Assembly: GCF_947494755.1 (NCBI RefSeq)
Contig: NZ_CANLVZ010000019.1
Coordinates: 1-64,000 of the forward strand
DNA: 64,000 bases
Direction of reading: 5' to 3'
From: an uncultured Tateyamaria sp.
GTDB lineage: Bacteria > Pseudomonadota > Alphaproteobacteria > Rhodobacterales > Rhodobacteraceae
Of the stretch, positions 29,514 to 37,629 are shown piece after piece (position 1 is the stretch's first letter; each line of letters starts with the position of its first letter). A model generated the notes under the pieces. It ran no database searches. It saw nothing but the letters and a program-made list of their open reading frames with translations, and was not told where the DNA came from. Both the position numbers and the translations under genes were made by a program.

Positions 29514-31041
29514 CGACGGCGGGAATTTCTCGTTCGCGGCGCGCTATGTAATCCAGAAGGGCCTCGTTTACACCCGCATCAAGCGTGGGCTCTTCATATT
29601 CGTTGAGCATCGCGCGGGCCTTCGTCAAGGCGCGTTCAGTGATCTCGACACTGCCTTCGGCTTGCCATTGCTCGATTGAATTGTTGTCAAACATTTCAGG
29701 CATGAAGAACGCGTTCTGGAAATTCTCCAGTGTGTGCGGATGTCCGAGATAATGGCCGCCGGGGCCGACGTCAGGCACAGCGGCCATCGCGGCGTCGAAA
29801 TCTGTCCAATTGATTCCTTCGGCCATGCGGTAGCCCATTTCGCATATCTCTGCGTCGACGATGAATTTGGCGGTGGAACAGTGCATCCCCGCTTCGTTCC
29901 ATCCGGCAGAGTGCCACATGTAATTGGCCCCCGCCATCAGCACGGCGTTCATTGTCATGGCACTTTCATAGCCCGCTTGGGCATCAAACGTCTTGGCCCC
30001 GCCAAGGGTGTTGGATGTGCGCCACGGCACACCATAAAACCGCGCCATCTGCCCGATCATAAAGTTCATCAGGCTGATTTCTGGCGTGCCCGCCATCGGC
30101 GCACCTGATTTCATGCTGACGGTAGACAGATAATGCCCGTAAATCGCGGGCGCACCTTTGCGCACGACTTGCGTGTAGGCCAGCGCACTCAACGCTTCGG
30201 CATTCAACTGCGCCACTGTTGCGGGCACGCTGGCGGGCGTGTTTGCCCCACCCAGCACAAAAGGGCTGCACAGCACAGGTTGGTTGCGTTTACTGAACGC
30301 TCGCAGCGCGCCAAGCATCGTTTCGTCCCATACGAGTGGCGAGTTGCCATTGCAGTTGCCGGTCACGACAGGGTGGGTGTCGATGTAGTCATCCCCAAAC
30401 AGAATGGCGCACATCTCGATCACATCCTCGGCGTTTTTGGGGCTGGTGGTCATGCCCATAAACGTCTTGTCGGAATGTTTCATCGAGCTGTAGGTGATGC
30501 GCAGATGCCGCTGGCTGATCGGGTGATCATAGGGTTCGACAATGTGGTGAGCGGATGAATGGATCGCAGGCAGCATGTGGGACAGCTTGTGAAAGTTCGC
30601 CAGATCCTCCAGCGTCGGGTTGCGGCGCACGTCGTCCAGATCGCGCAGGAACGGCGCGCCGGTCATGGGAATGAACATCCCGTGATCCCGCCCGAACGGC
30701 AGGTTATTGGCCGGATTGCGCGCGTGATAGGTAAAGGTCTCCGGGATGGTCTCGATCAGCTCGCGCACCAGATGGCGGTCGAGATAGACCATCTCGCCCA
30801 CGACCCTTGCGCCAGCACGTTTCCAGTCGGCCAGCGCGATATCATCACGGAACTGCACGCCGACATTTTCCAGAATATCCATGCTTGCCGCGTCGATCTT
30901 TTCGATCTGGTCGGGCGTCATGGGTTCGGTCAGCGGCAGTTTGCGCTTGAGCGCAGGCAGCATCGTCACATTGCGGGTCAGACGCTGCGCCTTGCGTGCC
31001 CCCCGACCCCTGCGAACGGTGCCGACTGCATCAACGCTCAT
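29491..31041 (-). CDS. Trimethylamine methyltransferase (MttB) family protein, non-pyrrolysine type
   Basis: 516-aa MttB-like: ILENVGVQFRDD, FIPMTGAPFLRDLDDVRRNPTLEDLANF, VVTGNCNGNSPLVWDETMLGALRAFSKRNQPVLCSPFVLGGANTPASVPATVAQLNAEALSALAYTQ; no internal UAG. Confidence 0.92.
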   Translation of the reverse strand: MSVDAVGTVRRGRGARKAQRLTRNVTMLPALKRKLPLTEPMTPDQIEKIDAASMDILENVGVQFRDDIALADWKRAGARVVGEMVYLDRHLVRELIETIPETFTYHARNPANNLPFGRDHGMFIPMTGAPFLRDLDDVRRNPTLEDLANFHKLSHMLPAIHSSAHHIVEPYDHPISQRHLRITYSSMKHSDKTFMGMTTSPKNAEDVIEMCAILFGDDYIDTHPVVTGNCNGNSPLVWDETMLGALRAFSKRNQPVLCSPFVLGGANTPASVPATVAQLNAEALSALAYTQVVRKGAPAIYGHYLSTVSMKSGAPMAGTPEISLMNFMIGQMARFYGVPWRTSNTLGGAKTFDAQAGYESAMTMNAVLMAGANYMWHSAGWNEAGMHCSTAKFIVDAEICEMGYRMAEGINWTDFDAAMAAVPDVGPGGHYLGHPHTLENFQNAFFMPEMFDNNSIEQWQAEGSVEITERALTKARAMLNEYEEPTLDAGVNEALLDYIARREREIPAVDALNQDH

Positions 31042-32510
31042 GCGAGGTTGTCTCCGTCTGCGGGATCGGTCAGATCGATCCAGATGGTTTTGAGTTCGGT
31101 GTATTGATCATGGGCATGGATGCCGTTGTCGCGCCCGCCAAAGCCGGATTGTTTGTAGCCGCCAAATGGGGTGGCGATGTTGCCCTCGCCGTAACAGTTG
31201 ACCGTGACCGTGCCCGCCTTGATGTCGCGCGCCGCTCGAATGGCGCTTCGTCCGCCTGCGGAAAAGACTGATGCGGCCAGCCCGTAGGCCGTGTCGTTGG
31301 CGACCTGCACGGCCTCGTCATTGCTGGCCACTTCGATCACGCTGAGTACGGGGCCGAAGATTTCATCGCGGGCACGTGCGTCATCTGCTTTGACCTCGAC
31401 AAAGACAGGGGCCACGAACGGGCCATCCTCTTTGAGATCCAGAAAGCTGCGCACCTTTGCGCAGTGTTCAGCGTCAATCAGTGCTCCGATGTGGGTTGCA
31501 GGGTCCAATGGGTCGCCGACTTTCCAGTCTCGAAGCCGGGCTTCGATCTTTTCCATCAGAGCAGGTTTAACAGATGTGTGGACAATCAAACGCGACGTAG
31601 CCGAGCAGTTTTGCCCCGCATTCCAGAATGCGGCATGGACCACATGCTCGGCCACATGATCCAGGTTTTCCGCATCATCAAACACCACGGCAGGGTTCTT
31701 CCCACCACATTCCAACACGACCTTCTTAAGATTGCTGTCCGCCGCATAGCGCAGGAACCGTCGCCCCGTTTCAGTCGACCCCGTAAACGTCACCAGATCG
31801 ATGTCCATGTGCCGCCCCAATGGTTCGCCTACAGTTGGGCCATCGCCCGGGAGGACTTGCAGCACGCCGCGCGGCACACCTGCTTCATGCGCCAATTCGG
31901 CGAGGCGCAAGGCCGTCAGGCTGGTTTGCTCTGCTGGTTTCACGATGACAGAACAGCCCGCCGCGAGTGCAGGCCCGATCTTCCATGCCAACATCATCAG
32001 CGGGAAATTCCATGGCAGAATGGCCGCAACCACGCCGATGGGTTCACGCAGGATCACAGCCAATGCCCCGTCCCCCGTCGGGGCCGTCTGGTCGTAAATC
32101 TTGTCAATCGCCTCAGCATGCCATTTGATGCAGTGGATGGTTTCGGGCAGATCAATCGTTTCGCAATCAAGGATCGGCTTGCCGCTCTCGACGCTTTCCA
32201 TGACGGCCAGTTCGCGCCGGTTGCGGGTGATCAATTTACACAGACGGATCAGCACATCCTTGCGCGCGTCAGGGTCCATTTTGGACCAATGGCCCTGATC
32301 GAAGGCCTCGCGCGCTTTGAGTACAGCGAGGTCAACATCCTTGGCGTCCGCTGTCGAAATCTGTGTGATTTCTTCTCCCGTCGCGGGGTTGGTTGTCGCC
32401 ATCATTGGACCACTGCCGCGTCGGTATTTGCCATCAACAAACGGGCTACGGGGCAAATCAAGCGTGCCTGCAATGGCTGCGTATTCGGCTTTGGTCAGCA
32501 GATCGGTCAT
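31038..32510 (-). CDS. NAD-dependent aldehyde dehydrogenase
   Basis: VAAILPWNFPLMMLAWKIGPALAAG, VTFTGSTETGRRFL, LECGGKNPAVVFDDA, FWNAGQNCSATSRLIV, EIFGPVLSV. Confidence 0.95.
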   Translation of the reverse strand: MTDLLTKAEYAAIAGTLDLPRSPFVDGKYRRGSGPMMATTNPATGEEITQISTADAKDVDLAVLKAREAFDQGHWSKMDPDARKDVLIRLCKLITRNRRELAVMESVESGKPILDCETIDLPETIHCIKWHAEAIDKIYDQTAPTGDGALAVILREPIGVVAAILPWNFPLMMLAWKIGPALAAGCSVIVKPAEQTSLTALRLAELAHEAGVPRGVLQVLPGDGPTVGEPLGRHMDIDLVTFTGSTETGRRFLRYAADSNLKKVVLECGGKNPAVVFDDAENLDHVAEHVVHAAFWNAGQNCSATSRLIVHTSVKPALMEKIEARLRDWKVGDPLDPATHIGALIDAEHCAKVRSFLDLKEDGPFVAPVFVEVKADDARARDEIFGPVLSVIEVASNDEAVQVANDTAYGLAASVFSAGGRSAIRAARDIKAGTVTVNCYGEGNIATPFGGYKQSGFGGRDNGIHAHDQYTELKTIWIDLTDPADGDNLA

Positions 32511-33415
32511 ATCGGTGCCCCTGTGATATTTGAAATGGCAGTGTTCATGGTGCGGATCACCTCGGCCAATTCGCGTTTGTCGTCTTTGTTTAATGGTTGC
32601 AGCGGCTTGCGCGGTGGACCCGCATCAATGCCGCGCAGCGTCAGCCCGTATTTGATGCACTGGACAAACTTGCCGCCCTGCTCCAGCACCCGCATCAGTG
32701 GCAACATGGCCGACATAATCGCGCGGCCCTTGGTGAAATCACCCTCAACCGCACAGGCCTGATACAGCGCGATATGCGCTTCGGGCGCAAAATTCGAGCC
32801 CGCACAAACCCAGGACCGCGCACCCCATGCAAAAAACTCCAACGCCTGATCATCCATGCCACACGACAAGGCGATATGCGGATAATCGCGGGCGAGCATA
32901 TGCAGACGGTTCACATCGCCAGAACTTTCCTTAATCGCGCAGAAGTTGGGCGAACGGCCCAAACGATCTAAGCAGTCTTCGTCCATGTTTACCGACATCC
33001 GGCCCGGGTAGTTATACAGCATCACCGGCAGGTTCGCGGCGCGATCAACCGCCAGCGCATGCAGCGCAATTTCGCGGCCCGTCGGATAGGCATAGGGCGG
33101 CGTGGCCACCAAAAGCGCATCGGCCCCTGCGGCCTTGGCGGCGGACGCAAACATCACGCTGTCCTCGGTTCGGATCGCGCCCGTGCCGACAATCATTGGA
33201 ACACGCCCGTCAATCAACGCGGCGCAGCGGGTCATCATATCCAGCCGTTCTTCGGCTGTCTGGGCGTAGTATTCACCTGTTGATCCGGCGACGATGATGC
33301 CGTGCACACCGGCGGCCACGAGATGGTCCACCGTGTCTGTCAGCGCTGTCTCGTTCAACGTGAAATCATCGTGATACGGCGTCACGAGCGGCGTGTAGAT
33401 GCCTTCAAAGTGCAT
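32507..33415 (-). CDS. Dihydrodipicolinate synthase / N-acetylneuraminate lyase family protein
   Basis: FEGIYTPLVTPYHDDFTLN, GIIVAGSTGEYYAQTAEERLDMM, LYNYPGR, AIKESSGDVNRL. Confidence 0.9.
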   Translation of the reverse strand: MHFEGIYTPLVTPYHDDFTLNETALTDTVDHLVAAGVHGIIVAGSTGEYYAQTAEERLDMMTRCAALIDGRVPMIVGTGAIRTEDSVMFASAAKAAGADALLVATPPYAYPTGREIALHALAVDRAANLPVMLYNYPGRMSVNMDEDCLDRLGRSPNFCAIKESSGDVNRLHMLARDYPHIALSCGMDDQALEFFAWGARSWVCAGSNFAPEAHIALYQACAVEGDFTKGRAIMSAMLPLMRVLEQGGKFVQCIKYGLTLRGIDAGPPRKPLQPLNKDDKRELAEVIRTMNTAISNITGAPI

Positions 33416-34112
33416 TGGTGCGGTCCTTAAATGAGATGACGTCGACCGGCAGCGGGTCGGGGCGTACAAAGCGTTCCATCCGGTCACGGCTGAGGTCCCA
33501 GTGCTGCAGTGTGAAATCGATCGCCAACGCTCCCTCGCGGGCCTCGATCGCGCCGATCATCGCGTCGTGTTGTTCGACTGCTTTTAGGACGAGCATCGCC
33601 TCAGACGCGGCCGCAGGGCGATAGAATGTCTGGCTCATTCGCGTATGGTCAATCTGCAGTCGCGCGAGTGAGGCGACCAGATACGTGTTGTGTGCCATTT
33701 CACCGATCGTTGCGTGGAACTGATGGTTGGCAAGCGCTGCTGCCGCTGCATCGGACGATTTTGCGGCCGTGGAAAACGCCAGTTGCGCCGTTTTCAATGC
33801 ATCGATCTGACGGCCGGTCCGGTTCTCGCACGCGAGCCGCGCAACATTGGCGTAGATCATGGGGGCGGTTTGAAAAAAAGTCCGCAAAACCGCAATGTCC
33901 ATCGAAGCGACCTTTGCACCGCGGTTCTCGCTCATCACGACAAAGCCTTCGCCTTGCAGCCTTTGAAGAACCTCGCGCAGTGGTGTTCGCGACATCTCGT
34001 ATTGTTGTGACAGCTTCGCTTCATCCAAATCCAGTCCGGGTTCAAGCTCCGTCGACAGGATGCGACAACGCAGGTCCTCCAGACAGTCTGATTTTGAGAA
34101 GCGACTCATCAT
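33405..34112 (-). CDS. GntR-family transcriptional regulator (FCD subfamily)
   Basis: wHTH LSQQYEMSRTPLREVLQRLQGEGFVVMSENRGAKVASMD plus all-helical C-terminal domain. Confidence 0.92.
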   Translation of the reverse strand: MMSRFSKSDCLEDLRCRILSTELEPGLDLDEAKLSQQYEMSRTPLREVLQRLQGEGFVVMSENRGAKVASMDIAVLRTFFQTAPMIYANVARLACENRTGRQIDALKTAQLAFSTAAKSSDAAAAALANHQFHATIGEMAHNTYLVASLARLQIDHTRMSQTFYRPAAASEAMLVLKAVEQHDAMIGAIEAREGALAIDFTLQHWDLSRDRMERFVRPDPLPVDVISFKDRTNAL

Positions 34113-34126
34113 GTCTCCGTAGTATT

Positions 34127-34145
34127 TGTATACATCGTGTATACA
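34127..34145. promoter_or_regulatory. Double TGTATACA palindrome, candidate GntR operator
   Basis: TGTATACA-TCG-TGTATACA 15 bp upstream of the gntR start codon; centres 11 bp apart. Confidence 0.6.
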
Positions 34146-34488
34146 TCAAACATAATTGGTCAAGTGATCTGAATTTCAGTGCTTTCCTGTGTGAAAGTTG
34201 ACTGAGTTGAACAGACACGGTGTGACGAATCCCAACTTTGAATCCACTCATGTGCTGGGGCTTTAACTTAGTGAAGCTTACGACAGGTCTCATGAAAGCA
34301 CCCTGATCGGGGTCATGATCGTAGAGCGGATAGGCCAAGAATGTGAGCCTTTCGCAGTTCGATCCGGTTATTTGAAAAGCGGTCGTTGGCGCAGCCGCAG
34401 CGAATTGGCGCTTCGTCCCGCAAACCAGACTTCCTCAATCGGCCTACCCCGCCCGCCCTCGAAAACAACTACTCTGCCACGAGAGGAA

Positions 34489-34785
<297 letters not shown>

Positions 34786-34893
34786 GACGCCGCTTCCTCT
34801 AGCGCAACCGGCCCCGCGACTGCAAGCGGTCAGCTCCGCTTTTTTCAACACAGGTCAGACTTTCATGATCTGCGCCACATGCCGCGTTCGGAC

Positions 34894-35472
34894 TCAGGTG
34901 TCCGTCAGCTTGCTCTGAACGCCGCCCGACAGGTGATAGACCACCCCCTGCCCGCCCGGCAGATCGGCAAATTCTGCGGCCTCCAAACCCAATGCGTGAC
35001 AGCGCAGCATGCGTGACGTGATGCCGTGGGTGACGATCACGCTCGGGCCGGTGCATTGCGCCAGAAACGCGCCCGTGCGGGCGTAAAGCGCTGCAAGCCC
35101 CTCGCCGCCGGGCGCATGGTCGTACCATCCCAGATCATTGCCATCCTCAAAGAGGTAGGGCATCTGCGCGACGATCTCGGCCCGTGGGCGGCCTGTCCAG
35201 GTGCCCATGGTAATCTCGGACAGCCGCGGATCCTTGATCATGTCGCCGGCGCGCGTGCCATAGGCGATCTGCGCAGTCGAGACGGCCCGCCCCTGCGGAC
35301 TTGCATAGAGCGTCCACCCCTCAATCCCAAAGCGCGACAAGATGTTGGCTTGCGCACTGGCTTGCGCGCGACCTTGCGCGGTCAGCGGGCTGTCCTGCGC
35401 GCCCTGCATGCGGCCCGCACGGTTCCATTCGGTTTCGCCGTGGCGCAGGATCAACAGGTCAGGATGGGTCAT
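34894..35472 (-). CDS. Histidine phosphatase family (phosphoglycerate mutase-like) protein
   Basis: LLILRHGETEWNRAGRMQG, VIVTHGITSRML. Confidence 0.9.
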   Translation of the reverse strand: MTHPDLLILRHGETEWNRAGRMQGAQDSPLTAQGRAQASAQANILSRFGIEGWTLYASPQGRAVSTAQIAYGTRAGDMIKDPRLSEITMGTWTGRPRAEIVAQMPYLFEDGNDLGWYDHAPGGEGLAALYARTGAFLAQCTGPSVIVTHGITSRMLRCHALGLEAAEFADLPGGQGVVYHLSGGVQSKLTDT

Positions 35473-35482
35473 GCGTGTAGGG

Positions 35483-36286
35483 CTAATCACATAGTGTGGC
35501 GGCCACAAGGGCCAACACATCGTCGCAGACTGCGCGCACTGCAGGTGCGTGGCGCGTGCGCGGGTGGGTCAGACACCATAAGGGGCGTGCGCGCGCGGCA
35601 AAGCCCGGATCGGGGTCCGTCGCGAGGCAGGTCGGAAGCCAGCCCCGCCCCAACCCCGCCGCAATGGCCGTCGTCACCGCCCCCTGATCCGACACGCGCA
35701 GACCAATCGGGCCCTCCATCTCGGACGTCCAGCGGGCTTGTGGCAGATGGGCCATCTCGGGCACATAGCCGATCCAATCTCCCTCGCCCGCAACCACAAA
35801 GCGGACATCGCCCAGTTTGCGTACAACCACATCACCCTGCACCTCAGGGCGGGCCAGACGCAGGGCGATGTCCGCCTCGCCGTGCAGCAGGTTGAGGCTG
35901 TCATGCGCCCCGATCAAGGACAGCGTCACGTCAGGCAATCGCGGGCGAACCCGCTGCCAGCTTGGCACCACGGCGGCCTCGATCACCCACGGCACCGCTG
36001 TCAGACGGACGGCACCGCGCGGCGCAGCGCGTCCTGACACCGCTGCCTGAGCCATCACTGCATGATCGGCCATGACGTTGACATGAGCGCACAGCACGGC
36101 CCCTTCCGGGGTCACACCTGCCTCTGGCCCGCGCCACAGGATTTGACCCATCTGGCGTTCAAGTCGCCGCACTGCGCGGGCGATGGTCGTTTCGTGCATC
36201 CCGAGCGCTTGGCCTGCGCCCGCAAAACTGCCTGCGCGCGCGACGGCCTGAAAGACACGTAATCCGTCCCAATCCACATCCTGCAT
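35483..36286 (-). CDS. LysR-family transcriptional regulator
   Basis: DWDGLRVFQAVARAGSFAGAGQALGMHETTIARAVRRLERQMGQILW HTH. Confidence 0.9.
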   Translation of the reverse strand: MQDVDWDGLRVFQAVARAGSFAGAGQALGMHETTIARAVRRLERQMGQILWRGPEAGVTPEGAVLCAHVNVMADHAVMAQAAVSGRAAPRGAVRLTAVPWVIEAAVVPSWQRVRPRLPDVTLSLIGAHDSLNLLHGEADIALRLARPEVQGDVVVRKLGDVRFVVAGEGDWIGYVPEMAHLPQARWTSEMEGPIGLRVSDQGAVTTAIAAGLGRGWLPTCLATDPDPGFAARARPLWCLTHPRTRHAPAVRAVCDDVLALVAATLCD

Positions 36287-36372
36287 TTTCGCAAGTCCTC
36301 CTTGCGTATCGGGCCATATAGCCCGCCGATGCGCAAGGTTAGGATGCGCCCACAGTCAAGATTGGAGCACCC

Positions 36373-36663
36373 ATGCCTTACCTCATCCTGTTTGAAGATG
36401 CCGAGGGATATGACCATATCCGCGGTGAAAAGATGCCTGACCATCTGGCGTTCTTGCAGCAGAACGCGGCCGTGATCACGGCGGCTGGACCGTTGTTTGA
36501 GGGGGATCAAGGGGCTGGCGGGGCCTGGATTGTGACGACCGATACAGCCGCCGCTGCCGAGGCCCTGGTGCATGCAGACCCGTTCTGGCCGACAGGCTTG
36601 CGCAAATCCGTGCGTATCCTGCGGTGGAAGCAGGTTTTTGCGGATGGATCTGTCGCGGGGTAA
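36373..36663 (+). CDS. YciI-like protein
   Basis: MPYLILFEDAEGYDHIRGEKMPDHLAFLQQNAAVITAAGPLF..AEALVHADPFWPTGL. Confidence 0.85.
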   Translation: MPYLILFEDAEGYDHIRGEKMPDHLAFLQQNAAVITAAGPLFEGDQGAGGAWIVTTDTAAAAEALVHADPFWPTGLRKSVRILRWKQVFADGSVAG

Positions 36664-36774
36664 TGGCGGATGCAGGCTTGCACGTTTGTCGACGCATCGG
36701 CGTGACACTTGGTAGCCGTTGGATCGACCAGCACACGCCCAAACAAGGGCAACACTATGATATTCAAAGGAAAA

Positions 36775-36849
36775 TGGTGGGTGATAAGGGATTTGAACCC
36801 CTGACATCTTCGATGTGAACGAAGCGCTCTACCACTGAGCTAATCACCC
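36775..36849 (-). tRNA. tRNA-Val (anticodon CAC)
   Basis: GGGTGATTAGCTCAGTGGTAGAGCGCTTCGTTCACATCGAAGATGTCAGGGGTTCAAATCCCTTATCACCCACCA. Confidence 0.95.
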
Positions 36850-36908
36850 TGAAGTCCGCGCGTTTTAGCCGCCCACGCAAAGGCATGCAAGAGCGCGCGG
36901 ATGAAATT

Positions 36909-37370
36909 CTATTCCGCGGCGGCGGGGGTCGTGTCGGCCCCTTCGATATCCTTGGGATCAGGGTTCGCCGTTTCGGATGGCAGGTCCTTGGGCTGGCGAA
37001 TCTTTGCGTGCATCACCTTGCCTTCGGGCAGCTTTTTCTCGCGATTGATCTTGATCTTGCCCATCGGTTCGAGGTTCAACTCGCGCCCACTTTGCAATGC
37101 AGATCCAAGAACGGCCAACGCTGCCTCTATGATGGGTTTGACGTCTTTTTTCTTCATCCCGGTCTTGGCCACGACCGCGTCTACCAGTTCGGGTTTGCGC
37201 ATCTTGGGGCCGGACACCACCGGCACTGCCGCCGCCACGACCACGGGTGCGCTGGCAGGTGCGGCCTTGGCCGCTGCGCTTTTCGTCGCCGCCGTCATCG
37301 AAGACGTTTTGGTAGATTTTGTTGTGCTGGTCTTGGTTGATTTGGCTGTGGTTTTGCGAGTCGTCGCCAT
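36909..37370 (-). CDS. HU/IHF-family DNA-binding protein with basic histone-H1-like N-terminal tail
   Basis: Tail MATTRKTTAKSTKTSTTKSTKTSS..AAAKAAPA, then HU-like KPELVDAVVAKTGMKKKDVKPIIEAALAVLGSALQSGRELNLEPMGKIKINR. Confidence 0.82.
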   Translation of the reverse strand: MATTRKTTAKSTKTSTTKSTKTSSMTAATKSAAAKAAPASAPVVVAAAVPVVSGPKMRKPELVDAVVAKTGMKKKDVKPIIEAALAVLGSALQSGRELNLEPMGKIKINREKKLPEGKVMHAKIRQPKDLPSETANPDPKDIEGADTTPAAAE

Positions 37371-37573
37371 GGGTGCCTCATTTGGGTTTTATTATTGTTG
37401 CTCAAGTCCGCTCATACCGCCAAATCGTGTGGAATTCCATAAAAACAGAACAAAATAGATCATTTGATTGAGATTGGTTCGTTTAAGGCAACAAACGTGA
37501 TGAAACGGACCGGGCACACCCCACGCGGGAAAGGGACACCGGTGCGTGAAACGCATTACAGCAGACCCAAACG

Positions 37574-37607
37574 AAAAAAAGGCGCGCAAGCATAGACTTA
37601 CGCGCCC
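37574..37607 (-). terminator. Rho-independent terminator of lon
   Basis: Minus strand GGCGCGTAAG-tctatg-CTTGCGCGCC-TTTTTTT. Confidence 0.85.
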
Positions 37608-37629
37608 TTCCTCATGTTTTTCTCAGACG

